Positions 8,897 through 19,134 of a stretch of DNA of 64,000 bases are shown here, piece by piece. A program made the position numbers and the translations under genes. The notes beneath the pieces are model-generated. The model had not been told where the DNA came from. It searched no databases and worked only from the letters and a program-made list of their open reading frames with translations. How positions within the stretch are numbered: the stretch's first letter is position 1; every line of letters starts with the position of its first letter. The stretch comes from Variovorax sp. PAMC26660. Lineage in GTDB: Bacteria; Pseudomonadota; Gammaproteobacteria; Burkholderiales; Burkholderiaceae_C. The stretch spans positions 6,315,501-6,379,500 of the forward strand of contig NZ_CP060295.1 of assembly GCF_014302995.1 (NCBI RefSeq), written 5' to 3'.

Positions 8897-9261
8897 CCTC
8901 CACGGGACGCGTTGCCATGCTCTGGGCGCTGGCACTCGGCGGTTGCACGGCCATGGACGCGCACTCCTTCGATCACTCGGCCGGCTGGCGGGCCGCGCAG
9001 GTCGTGAGCGTGGGGTCAGCCGGCGAGCTGTCCAGCACGGTCGATCGCGATTGCGGCGCGGACGGCGGCACCACTGCCTCTTATGCCGTCGTGCGCTATC
9101 GCAACGGCGGGGTGCACACGCGCTCGCTGGGCACGGGGCGCTGGCCTGCGGGTGCCGAGCCGAAGGTCGGGGATGCGGTGCACGTGAACATCCTCGATTG
9201 CGCCGCGCCGCTGGCGCTTGCGGATCAGAAGCGAAGCGCCTCCGGCACGCCGCCGCGCTGA
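8893..9261 (+). CDS. Small putative lipoprotein of unknown function
   Basis: A 122-residue protein that I cannot assign to a family. Residues 1-18 form a short signal with a lipobox-like ALGGC (Cys18). The mature part has a central strand-rich segment (YAVVRYRNGGVHTRSL), two further Cys (in DRDCGADGG and ILDCAAP) that could form a disulfide, and an EPKVGDAVHVNI strand. The beta-rich region resembles small OB-like outer-membrane lipoproteins, but that is only an impression. It starts within the RidA stop (ATGA) and is the last gene of the efflux transcript. The next gene lies 17 bases away on the opposite strand. Confidence 0.75.
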   Translation: MTSTGRVAMLWALALGGCTAMDAHSFDHSAGWRAAQVVSVGSAGELSSTVDRDCGADGGTTASYAVVRYRNGGVHTRSLGTGRWPAGAEPKVGDAVHVNILDCAAPLALADQKRSASGTPPR

Positions 9262-9278
9262 CGCGAGCCGCCGGCGCC

Positions 9279-10259
9279 CTATTCCGCCTTCACCCCCGCC
9301 GTGCGGATGACCTTGCCCCACTTGGCGGTCTCTGCGGTGATGAAAGCGTCGAACTCTTCCGGCGTGCTGCCGGCCGGAATCGTGCCCATGGCATCGAGCC
9401 TGGCGCGTGTTTCATCGCTTCGGATGATGCGTGCCACCTCTTCCGACATGCGCTTGACGATGTCGCGCGGCGTGCCGGCCGGCGCCAGCATGCCGGCCCA
9501 GGTGCTGCCGGTGAAGCCCGCGAAACCCTGCTCGATGAAGGTGGGCACATCGGGCACGGCCGGCAGGCGCTTGTCGCCCGCCACGCCGATCAGCCGCACC
9601 TTGCCGGCCTTGGCCTGGTTGATGAGGCCGGTGGGCGCATCGAAGAACAACTGGATCTGCCCGCCCATCAGGTCCGTCAGCGCGGGCATGGCGCCACGGT
9701 ACGGGATGTGGATCATGTAGGTCTGCGTCAGCGACTTCCACAGCTCGGTGGTCAGGTGCGCGGCCGAGCCGTTGCCCGATGAGCCGAAGCTCACCTTGCC
9801 CGGATTCGCGCGCGCGTAGTCGATGAGTTCGCGCGCGGTCTTGAACGGCGCATTGATGCTGACCGCTGCCAGCAAGGGCGAAATGCCCATCAGCGAAACG
9901 CCCGCCAGGTCCTTGTTCGGGTCGTAGGGCAGCTTGGGATACAGCGTGGTGTTGGCCGCATACGCGGCGATGACGACGCCGAAGGTGCTGCCGTCGGGCG
10001 CCGCCTTGGCGATGGCGTCCACGCCGATCAGGCTGTTGGCGCCGGGCTTGTTGTCGACAAGCACCGGCTGGCCCAGCCGCGTCTGCAGGCCGATCTGCAC
10101 CAGCCGCGCCATCTGGTCGGTGAAGCCGCCCGGCGTGTAGGGCACGACGATGCGAATCGGCTTGCCGGGCCACGCGCTTTGCGCGAAGGACGGAAGGGCA
10201 AGGCTGGCCGCGGCGGTGGCGAGGGTGAATCGGCGGCGTGACAACGTGGCGTGCGGCAT
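9279..10259 (-). CDS. Bug/TctC-family tripartite tricarboxylate transporter substrate-binding protein
   Basis: A 326-residue periplasmic solute-binding protein. The ATG at 10259 opens a signal with a twin-arginine-like SRRRFTL motif and an AQS/AW cleavage region. The mature start WPGKPIRIVVPYTPGGFTD is the Bug hallmark (P-loop near 38-46), followed by the VDNKPGANSLIGVDA ligand loop and the PYRGAMPALTDLMGGQ segment. Bug proteins are greatly expanded in Burkholderiales and bind carboxylates such as citrate, glutarate or aromatic acids. No TctA/TctB membrane genes lie nearby, so it is an orphan. The ligand cannot be inferred. Confidence 0.92.
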   Translation of the reverse strand: MPHATLSRRRFTLATAAASLALPSFAQSAWPGKPIRIVVPYTPGGFTDQMARLVQIGLQTRLGQPVLVDNKPGANSLIGVDAIAKAAPDGSTFGVVIAAYAANTTLYPKLPYDPNKDLAGVSLMGISPLLAAVSINAPFKTARELIDYARANPGKVSFGSSGNGSAAHLTTELWKSLTQTYMIHIPYRGAMPALTDLMGGQIQLFFDAPTGLINQAKAGKVRLIGVAGDKRLPAVPDVPTFIEQGFAGFTGSTWAGMLAPAGTPRDIVKRMSEEVARIIRSDETRARLDAMGTIPAGSTPEEFDAFITAETAKWGKVIRTAGVKAE

Positions 10260-10362
10260 GGTGGCTTGTCTCTTCCTTGCTTCTGAATGGATCGGACCAT
10301 TCTCGAAGCGCCACCCGCGCCGCTCGTCAGGGTTTGCCCCGGCGGCGTGCGCTCTTGGTGAC

Positions 10363-11439
10363 TCAGAGCGGAAGAACGTCCGGCGCGCGCCCGTTGGCAA
10401 GCCAGCCTTCGAACTCGTCCGACAGCCGCTGCGCCTCGCGCGTGGCCCGGCTCCAGGCGGTGATGCGCGCCTGCGCATCGTTGGCGAAATGGATGAAATC
10501 CTTGCGGTCGGGCAGCTTGCCGTTGGGCAGCGACTTCACCCATTCCGGATCGGGCGCCAGCACCACCATGCGGTCGAGAAAACCGGTGGACTTGTGGCGC
10601 CAGCGCAGGCCCTTGTCGAGCCAGCCCGGCACCACCGCCTGCTGGAAATGCGGATACAGCACGATGCCGTCGTCGGCCGGCTGGTAATCAAGATGCAGGT
10701 GGTAGTCGGTGATGCCGCCGTCCCAGTAAGCGCCGCGCGGCGCGCCCGGAATGTCGTGCACCGCCGCCAGCAGGAACGGAATGGAACACGAGGCCTGCAG
10801 CACCATGTTGAAGTTGGCCTGGCTCAAGGGATGCTGGCGCGTGCGGAAATCCTTCGTGCCGAAAGGCAAGGCCGCGCCGGGCGTGGAAAACACGCAGCGC
10901 TCCAGCCATGCGCCCAGGCTCTTGCGGTGCAGGCTGTTGGTGGCAAAGGCGCCCAGGTAGCCGACCGGCGTGCGCGCCTTGCCCTCGCGCCCGAGGATGT
11001 GGCGCCCGCGCGAGGTCACCACATGCAGGCGGTAGCGCGGGTGGTTCAAGACCTCGTCGATGCGCCCGCCGTAGAAGTCTTCGAGGCCCTGCGCAAAGCG
11101 CTCGCTGAGCTGGCGCGGACTGAGCCGCTTCTGCCCCGGCGGCACCTCGAACTGCTGGCGCACGTAGTCGTGCTCGAAGCGCTGGAAGGCGGTTTCCGGG
11201 TCCGACAGGCAGGCCGTCGACAGCCGCCACGCGCCGATCGACGCGCCCACCAGATGCACCTGCTGGCTCGATTGCGTGAGCCAGCGGCCAAAGATGAAGC
11301 GGTCGAGCGGCCCCAGGATCAGGCCCTTGGGGCCGCCCGCCGCACCGGGGATGGTGCGGATGTCCTGCGGGCGCAGCCCCTGCTGCTCGATGTGCTTGCG
11401 GGCCGTGGGCCCGGCGTAGATGCGCAGTGCTTTCATCAT
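10363..11439 (-). CDS. Patatin-like phospholipase family protein
   Basis: A 358-residue predicted lipid acyl hydrolase. It has the Gly-rich oxyanion loop PGAAGGPKGL at 31-40, the nucleophile elbow GASIG at 65-69 (Ser67, GxSxG), and the DGGITDYH motif near 235, whose Asp completes the Ser-Asp dyad. No signal peptide is visible, so it is probably cytosolic or peripheral. It could act on phospholipids or polyhydroxyalkanoate-like esters. It lies 34 bases downstream of the tex stop on the same strand and about 100 bases upstream of the Bug gene. The start is a double ATG (11439 or 11436). Confidence 0.88.
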   Translation of the reverse strand: MMKALRIYAGPTARKHIEQQGLRPQDIRTIPGAAGGPKGLILGPLDRFIFGRWLTQSSQQVHLVGASIGAWRLSTACLSDPETAFQRFEHDYVRQQFEVPPGQKRLSPRQLSERFAQGLEDFYGGRIDEVLNHPRYRLHVVTSRGRHILGREGKARTPVGYLGAFATNSLHRKSLGAWLERCVFSTPGAALPFGTKDFRTRQHPLSQANFNMVLQASCSIPFLLAAVHDIPGAPRGAYWDGGITDYHLHLDYQPADDGIVLYPHFQQAVVPGWLDKGLRWRHKSTGFLDRMVVLAPDPEWVKSLPNGKLPDRKDFIHFANDAQARITAWSRATREAQRLSDEFEGWLANGRAPDVLPL

Positions 11440-11473
11440 GCCGGTGGCCTCAGCAAGAACCGTGCATCACGGC

Positions 11474-13852
<2,379 letters not shown>

Positions 13853-13932
13853 GTCTTGAGCGCGTCCCTGGCAAAGCGCGGGAGTTTGCCATAGGCGCGA
13901 GCCGGCCCCGGCCGGGTGGCCCTGCGGGCGTG

Positions 13933-14910
13933 TTACAGCATGCTTTCGGACTCGGGCGGCACGCTGACTGGCGGTGCTTCGTCGCACGGTATCAGCAGGC
14001 GTATGCACAGGCCGTGCGGCGCGCAGTCCATGACGGCCAGCTCGCCGTGCACGGCGTCCGCGCGGGCGCGCATGCTGCGCAGCCCCTTGCCCAGATGCTC
14101 CGTCGGCACGGTGGCCGAGGCCTGCAGGCCCCGACCGTTGTCGCGCACCTCCAGCATCAACCCGTGCGATCGGACTTGCGGGCCGAAGTGCAGCTCGACG
14201 CGGGTGGCATGCGAGTGGCGCAGCGCGTTGGACAGGGCTTCTTGCGCCACCCTGCAGATCTGCACGGCGGTTTCGGGCGGCAAGGGGCATGTGTGGGCGG
14301 TGCCGGGAATGTGCCATTCCAGGGCAATGCCGAGTCGGTCGAAGGCCGGCTGCAGCCGGTAACGCAGGTGGCCCAGTCTTTCGACGACGCTGGCGGAGGT
14401 CTGGTCGTCCAGGTCGTCCACCGTCATCTGCAACTCGAGCAGGCAGTCCTGCAGCGCCATCGACAAGCCGTCGGGCTCGGCGGATTTCTTCGGGTCCTGG
14501 CTGGCGAGCAGCGCCACCAGCCGGGAGCCCACGCCGTCATGCAGGTCGCTGGCGATGCGGCGACGCTCCTTCAGGATGGCCTGCACCTGCCGGTAGCGCG
14601 CGACGCGGCGCTGGGAGAGATACCAGATGCTCACGACCATGCCCAGCACCAGCACGTTGACGCCCTGCAGCGCCCAGAAGGTCACCGGCATGTCGTGCGC
14701 CAGCACCGTGATGGCCGACGTGGCCCGGATCACCTGCGCCGCCACCGGCGTCAGGTGCAGCGCGGCGGCCAGAGCGATCCACGTCAACACCCGCCGGCGC
14801 GAAACGCGCGGCCACAGCCATGTCAGCAACACACACCACGAGGCGATCGACAACCACACGTACTGGTCTTCCAGGAAGTGCGGCAGATGAAAGACTTGCG
14901 GCGTGAACAT
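13933..14910 (-). CDS. Membrane sensor histidine kinase (NarX/DesK-type, HisKA_3)
   Basis: A 325-residue kinase. The N-terminal 100 residues hold three or so membrane helices (about 18-36, 42-62 and 76-98) with little periplasmic domain, so it probably senses a membrane or intracellular cue. The dimerisation/phosphoacceptor box KERRRIASDLHDGVGSRLV places the active His at 124 in the HisKA_3 pattern. An HATPase domain follows (about 205-310, with LEVRDNGRGL and GLRSMRARADAVHGEL). It sits 8 bases downstream of a LuxR-type response regulator gene on the same strand, its evident partner. The pair is divergent from a set of exported low-complexity proteins, the probable targets. Confidence 0.93.
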   Translation of the reverse strand: MFTPQVFHLPHFLEDQYVWLSIASWCVLLTWLWPRVSRRRVLTWIALAAALHLTPVAAQVIRATSAITVLAHDMPVTFWALQGVNVLVLGMVVSIWYLSQRRVARYRQVQAILKERRRIASDLHDGVGSRLVALLASQDPKKSAEPDGLSMALQDCLLELQMTVDDLDDQTSASVVERLGHLRYRLQPAFDRLGIALEWHIPGTAHTCPLPPETAVQICRVAQEALSNALRHSHATRVELHFGPQVRSHGLMLEVRDNGRGLQASATVPTEHLGKGLRSMRARADAVHGELAVMDCAPHGLCIRLLIPCDEAPPVSVPPESESML

Positions 14911-14918
14911 GGCATGGC

Positions 14919-15713
14919 CTACAGAAGACCCCGATGCGACGCGAAGCTCACGGCCTGTGCCCGGGTGTGGGCGTGCAGCTTGCGGTAGATGTTCTTGACG
15001 TGTGCGTTAACCGTCTGGGCGCTGATGGTGAGCTGCAGCGCGATCTCTTCGGTTACGTACCCGGTCGCTACAAGTCGCAACACTTCGCGCTCCCGTGCCG
15101 ATAACGTCGCCTTGCTGTCCGGCGGGCGCACGGGGTTCACGTTGGAGCGCTTGTGGTCCAGGTGAACCAGCAGCCGGCGCGCCAGCCGCGGGGTGATGGC
15201 GGCACCGCCGTTCACCACCTGCAGCACGGCCTGCGCATAGCTCTGGAACCACGCGTTCTTGACGAGGTAGCCGGAGGCGCCCAGCTCGAAGGCGTGCAGC
15301 ACCTGGGGTTCGTCTTCGAGTGCGGAGATGACGATGATTTCGGCCGCGCTGCGGTGCTTCTTGGCCTCTTCGATCAGCTCGAAGCCGCTGCCGTCGCCCA
15401 GCCGGATGTCGACCATGAGCACGTCGAACTCGTGTTGCATCAGGAGACGCCGTCCTTCGCGCAGGGTACCGGCCTGCCCTTCGAGCTGGATGCGCAGATC
15501 GCTCAGCAACTCCTGGGCAATGACGCGACGCACGAAGGGGTCGTCGTCCACCAGCAAAACACGCACTGGCTTGGTCTGCTGACCGGTCAGGAAATCAGGC
15601 CATGGGAGGGTGTCGGCAGAGGGGGCGAGCAGCCCGCCGAACTGCCCGGGATTGGAGAATTTCCTAGCCCCGCTTCCAATATCTGTCAATGAAATGTCGA
15701 GTTCGCTTTCCAT
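14919..15713 (-). CDS. NarL/LuxR-family response regulator with N-terminal extension
   Basis: A 264-residue regulator. Receiver residues: Asp56-58, phospho-acceptor Asp102 (LMVDIRLGDG), a Ser near 124 (IVISALEDEP) and Lys near 150 (GYLVKNAW). The C-terminal LuxR HTH (about 198-258) contains LSAREREVLRLVATGYVTEE and VNAHVKNIYRKLHAHTR. The first 47 residues precede the receiver and resemble no domain I know; a later start without them is possible, but no ATG lies just before the receiver. It faces the exported-protein genes across a 382-base AT-rich gap and likely controls them. Confidence 0.92.
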   Translation of the reverse strand: MESELDISLTDIGSGARKFSNPGQFGGLLAPSADTLPWPDFLTGQQTKPVRVLLVDDDPFVRRVIAQELLSDLRIQLEGQAGTLREGRRLLMQHEFDVLMVDIRLGDGSGFELIEEAKKHRSAAEIIVISALEDEPQVLHAFELGASGYLVKNAWFQSYAQAVLQVVNGGAAITPRLARRLLVHLDHKRSNVNPVRPPDSKATLSAREREVLRLVATGYVTEEIALQLTISAQTVNAHVKNIYRKLHAHTRAQAVSFASHRGLL

Positions 15714-16095
15714 TTCAGCCCCTTTGTGACAAAAGAATCACCCTGTTCGTGACCAAAAGTTAATTCATTTCTACTCAAATTCCGAGTTTCTGCTTTTTTG
15801 ATTACTTTGGTTGCATTTTGTTGCTACTCACTTTCTATGTCCAACGAAAGTTGTAGTTTTTGTCACGGTTGCCGCATGGAAAAGCGGGTTCCTGCAGGCC
15901 CGCCGAGGCGCCTCATCCAGTCCTTTCGCCATAGCCTCGCACTACCCAGCCTGAGGCATTTTTTGTTTGCCACTCGACGCTGAAACTTCATCCCGGTCGT
16001 CACGGAAACATTTCATTCCGCGTTCACTGACCGTTAGCTGATGGCCGGACTCCCCCGGCGATCAGGTTTGTTTCACACACTTTCGAGGAAGCATC
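15714..16095. promoter_or_regulatory. Long AT-rich divergent promoter region with repeated GTGACAAAA-like elements
   Basis: This 382-base gap holds no convincing gene. It is markedly AT-richer than its surroundings at 15720-15870. GTGACAAAA occurs at 15726-15734, a close direct repeat GTGACCAAAA at about 15750, and the exact inverted copy TTTTGTCAC at 15858-15866. These could be binding sites for the NarL-type regulator, or parts of promoters for both directions. The right end carries GAGGAAGC, a ribosome binding site, just before the ATG at 16096. Confidence 0.45.
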
Positions 16096-16788
16096 ATGAA
16101 GAAGACTCTTATCGCGATGGCAGTGGTTCTGGTCGCCGGCGTTGCCTCGGCAACTGTCAGCAGCACGGCCCTTGCCGCTACCAGCACCACGACCGGTTCC
16201 TCCAGCTCTGCAGGTTCCGTGGCCGCCAGTTCAGGCACGGGCAGCGCGTTGAGCTACAACGCGGCCACGTCCAGCTCGTCGGCCAATGCCAATGCGGCAG
16301 GCGGCGCCTTCGCCGTCCCGGGCTTCGCCATCGGCGGTGCAACGGCAGGCGGTTCGGCGACCACCACCGGCAAAGTGACCAGCGTGGCCGCAACGACGGG
16401 CAACGGCGTCGCAGCGGGCGGGGCCAACGCCTCGGCCAATGCGGGCGCGGCCGCCAATGCAAACTACAGCGCTGGTGGCGCGACCCACGTGAGTGGCAGT
16501 GCAGGCGGCGTGGCCGGCTCCAACACCAACAACACAGCTGCAACAGCCTCGGGTCCTGGCGGCGGTCTTGCGGTGGTGACGCGGACCTCGACGACGACGT
16601 CGGGCTTCAACGCATCGTCCGGCGCCATCAACGGGCCGATCAACGGCACCACAACGTCGGCGACGGCGGGCTCGACCGGCGGCTCCTTCGGCGTGACCAA
16701 CATCCACCTCGGCAATGCCGGTGGCTTCAGCAACGGTGGCGGCACCGGCGGCCTGGCTGGCGCTGGCGCAACCGCATCGGCTCCCTGA
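16096..16788 (+). CDS. Exported Gly/Ala/Ser/Thr-rich low-complexity protein
   Basis: A 230-residue protein of unknown function. It has a clear Sec signal (MKKTLIAMAVVLVAGVASA, with further Ala to about residue 27). The mature chain is almost entirely Gly, Ala, Ser, Thr and Asn, with no Cys, hardly any charge and few aromatic residues. It includes runs such as SSSSAGSVAASSGTGS and GGATAGGSATTTG. That composition resembles silk-like, glycine-rich or amyloidogenic surface proteins. No repeat of fixed period is obvious by eye. It starts the three-gene set divergent from the two-component system. It could be a matrix or fibre subunit; this is inference only. Confidence 0.8.
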   Translation: MKKTLIAMAVVLVAGVASATVSSTALAATSTTTGSSSSAGSVAASSGTGSALSYNAATSSSSANANAAGGAFAVPGFAIGGATAGGSATTTGKVTSVAATTGNGVAAGGANASANAGAAANANYSAGGATHVSGSAGGVAGSNTNNTAATASGPGGGLAVVTRTSTTTSGFNASSGAINGPINGTTTSATAGSTGGSFGVTNIHLGNAGGFSNGGGTGGLAGAGATASAP

Positions 16789-16864
16789 GCGATACGGCCC
16801 CGGTTGTTGTACTCAGAAATGGGGAGGGGCCCGCCCCTCCCCGGCATCCAAAGGAGTTGAGAAC

Positions 16865-17791
16865 ATGAAAAAACTTATTGTCCTGACCTTGCTGGGCTTG
16901 TCCGCGGGCGCCGTGATGGCGCAAACCACGGCGGGCGGTGCCAACAACCAGTCACAAAGCTCAGCCACCACGTCAGCCCAAGGCAACAGCCAGGCCGTGA
17001 ACTTCAACACCAACACCCCCGCGGACACCCGGGCGACGTTGAACCAGAACGTCAACAACACAGGCGCCACGACGAGCACCGTCGATTACCAGGGCAGCTA
17101 CACAATCAAGAACGTGCCGTCGGTCAACGGGCCCAACCTGACCACCAGCAACGACACCTGCATGGGCAGCACGAGCGCCAGCGCCAATGGGCCGGGTGTC
17201 GGTCTCAGTTTCGGCACCACCTGGACGGACGAGCACTGCAAGCGCCTGAAGATGAGCCGCGAGCTGTGGAACAAGGGCATGAAGGCGGCCTCGCTCGCGA
17301 TGGACTGCATGGATCCGGCGGCCCAGGCGGCCCTGGAGATGACGGGCACGAAATGCCCGCAGTCGATGACCTTGGACGAACGCATGAGCGCCTACGGACC
17401 GCAGGCTTCGGCAACGGGTGCCGCGCCGCCGGTCGCTGCACGGCCCGCACCGCCGGTTGCCGCCGTTGCGCCGCCGCCCGCTCCGGTTGCCCCGGTCGCG
17501 ATGGTGCAGCCACCCGTGGCCGTGCCTGTTGCAGCCCCCACGCCAGCGCCGCTGCCGCCACCGCCCGCGCCCATCGCCCAGGCAGCGCCCGCGCCGCAAC
17601 CGGTGATGCAGCCCGTGGCCGCCAGCGTGCCAGTGGAAGACGCACCGGCTGCCGTGACGATGCCCGTCGCCAGCGCCACGGTGACGTCCATCGACGCGAA
17701 GGACCTCGAAGCGGCCCGCGTGACGCGCCTGCTTTCAGAACCGGTCGGCGACATCGCGACGGCACCGCAGGCAACGGCCGTCTCGCAATGA
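16865..17791 (+). CDS. Exported Asn/Gln-rich protein with Cys-containing core and Pro/Ala-rich tail
   Basis: A 308-residue protein of unknown function. The ATG at 16865 follows AAAGGAG and opens a Sec signal ending AVMAQ. Residues 20-95 are rich in Asn, Gln, Ser and Thr (TTAGGANNQSQSSATTSAQG). Residues 96-180 form the only globular-looking part, with four Cys (in NDTCMGS, DEHCKRL, AMDCMDP and GTKCPQS) and the segment MSRELWNKGMKAASLAMDC. Residues 185-275 are a Pro/Ala/Val linker such as could cross a cell wall or periplasm. It lies 76 bases after the low-complexity gene, with which it is probably co-transcribed. Confidence 0.8.
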   Translation: MKKLIVLTLLGLSAGAVMAQTTAGGANNQSQSSATTSAQGNSQAVNFNTNTPADTRATLNQNVNNTGATTSTVDYQGSYTIKNVPSVNGPNLTTSNDTCMGSTSASANGPGVGLSFGTTWTDEHCKRLKMSRELWNKGMKAASLAMDCMDPAAQAALEMTGTKCPQSMTLDERMSAYGPQASATGAAPPVAARPAPPVAAVAPPPAPVAPVAMVQPPVAVPVAAPTPAPLPPPPAPIAQAAPAPQPVMQPVAASVPVEDAPAAVTMPVASATVTSIDAKDLEAARVTRLLSEPVGDIATAPQATAVSQ

Positions 17792-17804
17792 CCGCAAGGA
17801 GTCC

Positions 17805-18137
17805 ATGATGACCAGGACCGTACTCCTCTGGATGGCGGCTTGCTGCGTGGCAACGGCCGCGGGCGCGGCTGCGGCGCCGTCCCCCTACAACCTGCGCGTC
17901 GAACGGGTGAACATGGGCAGCGGCCTGCAGAACGCCAACGGCACCGAGAACGCCCAGCCGGTCGGCGACTACGGCGTGTGGCACGTGCCGCAGTACATGC
18001 CGGGCTTTCCGACGGCAGCGACCATCTGGCCGCGTGTCGTCATCCTTCATTGCGTCGGCGAGCTTTGCGACGGCTACGAGCTGACACCGGAACTGGGACG
18101 GGGCGAGTACCTGTTCTTCCGGCCGTCCGGAAAGTAG
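17805..18137 (+). CDS. Small exported protein of unknown function, third gene of the low-complexity locus
   Basis: A 110-residue protein with a signal peptide (MMTRTVLLWMAACCVATAAG, cleavage probably near AAA-APS). The mature part of about 86 residues has two Cys in LHCVGELCDGYEL, which may form a disulfide, and the aromatic-rich segment YGVWHVPQYMPGFPTAATIW. It ends ELGRGEYLFFRPSGK. It starts 13 bases after the preceding gene with the ribosome site AAGGAG, and is followed by a hairpin, so it closes the operon. I do not recognise a family. It may be an accessory or assembly factor for the two larger exported proteins. Confidence 0.78.
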   Translation: MMTRTVLLWMAACCVATAAGAAAAPSPYNLRVERVNMGSGLQNANGTENAQPVGDYGVWHVPQYMPGFPTAATIWPRVVILHCVGELCDGYELTPELGRGEYLFFRPSGK

Positions 18138-18151
18138 CGCAGTCCCCGCGT

Positions 18152-18180
18152 GCCGGGCGGCGACAAAACGCCGCCCCGGC
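18152..18180 (+). terminator. GC-rich hairpin after the exported-protein operon
   Basis: The arms GCCGGGCGGCG and CGCCGCCCCGGC pair with one bulged base around an ACAAAA loop, starting 14 bases after the last stop codon. No U-tract follows, so it would be a weak or Rho-assisted terminator. Confidence 0.5.
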
Positions 18181-18204
18181 CGTGCGGTGCCGTACCCTTC
18201 GCGC

Positions 18205-18711
18205 ATGACACCCTTCATGCGTGCCCTGCGTGCCCTGATCCGCGCCATCGGCACTGTGATCCTCGTGCCCCTTCTGCTTTTCGAGGAATGGGGGTGGGGC
18301 CCGCTGGCCGCCCTGATGGCGCGACTGTCCCGCCTGCCCTTGTGGGCGCGCCTGGAAGACCGCCTGCGCAAGCTGCCGCCCTGGGGCGCACTGCTGGCGT
18401 TCTTCGTGCCGATGCTGCTGCTGTTGCCGGTCAAGCTGCTGGCCCTCTTCCTCTTCGGCCACGGGCATGCCGCCAGTGGCGTGACGGTGCTCGTGCTGGC
18501 CAAGCTGATCGGCACGGCCATCGTGGCGCGGATCTTTCAGTTGGTCGAAGGCCCGCTGATGCGCATTGCGTGGTTCGCCCGCTGGTATCCGCGCTGGAAA
18601 ACCTGGAAAGACCATGTGCTCACGCTCGTTCGCCAGAGCCGTCCGTGGCGCGTGGTGCGGGCGCTCAATCGGCGCATCGTCCGCGGGTGGCAGCGTTTGA
18701 GGGCCGGTTGA
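18205..18711 (+). CDS. Small inner-membrane protein of unknown function
   Basis: A 168-residue protein from the ATG at 18205 (a GTG at 18187 would add six residues). Hydrophobic segments lie near 9-26 (IGTVILVPLLLFEEW), 60-85 (LLAFFVPMLLLLPVKLLALFLF) and 91-112. The C-terminal 50 residues are strongly basic and Trp-rich (WYPRWKTWKDH), consistent with a cytoplasmic tail. It resembles generic conserved proteobacterial membrane proteins rather than a named transporter. It is separated from the GIY-YIG operon by a promoter, so it is probably transcribed on its own. Confidence 0.75.
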   Translation: MTPFMRALRALIRAIGTVILVPLLLFEEWGWGPLAALMARLSRLPLWARLEDRLRKLPPWGALLAFFVPMLLLLPVKLLALFLFGHGHAASGVTVLVLAKLIGTAIVARIFQLVEGPLMRIAWFARWYPRWKTWKDHVLTLVRQSRPWRVVRALNRRIVRGWQRLRAG

Positions 18712-18760
18712 GCTTCTTGTTTTTACCCGGGTATATTGCCAAGTCAATTTAGCCCGGGTA
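18708..18760 (+). promoter_or_regulatory. Promoter with two ACCCGGG palindromic operators ahead of the GIY-YIG/MarR operon
   Basis: A sigma-70-like promoter is readable: TTGAGC (18708-18713), an 18-base spacer, and TATATT (18732-18737). TACCCGGGTA (18724-18733), a perfect palindrome, covers the spacer end and the first bases of the -10. A second copy in which AGCCCGGGTA replaces it lies at 18751-18760, 27 bases further on and just past the expected start site. The larger shared motif is TTA-CCCGGGTA-ATATT. The positions suit repression by the MarR protein encoded in the same operon; that binding is inference. Confidence 0.6.
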
Positions 18761-18771
18761 ATATTAGAGAC

Positions 18772-19134
18772 ATGAACCTGCCTCAAGAAACACGACGCGC
18801 GCTCGTCAAGACATACAAGGAGACCGTGCGCCCCGCGGGCGTCTTCGTCATCCGCAACACGCTGGATGGCCGCGTCTACGTGGCCGGCAGCCTCGACGTC
18901 GAGGGTGCCATGAACCGCGCCCGCTTCGAACTGAACCAGCGCTCGCATCGCAACAAGTCGCTGGGACGCGACTGGACCACGCACGGCGCGGCGCATTTCA
19001 GCTTCGAGGTGATCGACCGGGTCAAGGAGCGTGACGATCCGGCCTTCGACCGTAAGGACGAGCTGGAAAAGCTGCTCCTGCTCTGGCGTGAAGAACTCCA
19101 GTGCACCAGTGAGAACGGATACAACACGCCATGA
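18772..19134 (+). CDS. GIY-YIG nuclease-fold family protein
   Basis: A 120-residue protein from the ATG at 18772. The core reads GVFVIRNTLDGRVYVAGSLD, where the GVF / VYV pair takes the place of the GIY and YIG strands. It continues with a conserved Arg (MNRARFELNQ), an HFSFEVID strand near 70, and a C-terminal helix ELEKLLLLWREEL. It is a short, stand-alone version of the fold found in many Proteobacteria beside MarR regulators, and whether it cuts DNA is unknown. Its stop overlaps the MarR start (ATGA), so the two are translationally coupled. Confidence 0.82.
   Translation: MNLPQETRRALVKTYKETVRPAGVFVIRNTLDGRVYVAGSLDVEGAMNRARFELNQRSHRNKSLGRDWTTHGAAHFSFEVIDRVKERDDPAFDRKDELEKLLLLWREELQCTSENGYNTP

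Noticed and set aside
13853-14317. N-terminal extension of the tex frame to 14317
   Set aside because: It runs through the adjacent kinase gene in another frame; the ATG at 13852 gives the conserved Tex start.
15798-15983. 61-codon frame in the AT-rich spacer
   Set aside because: Short, no ribosome site, atypical composition, inside a probable control region.
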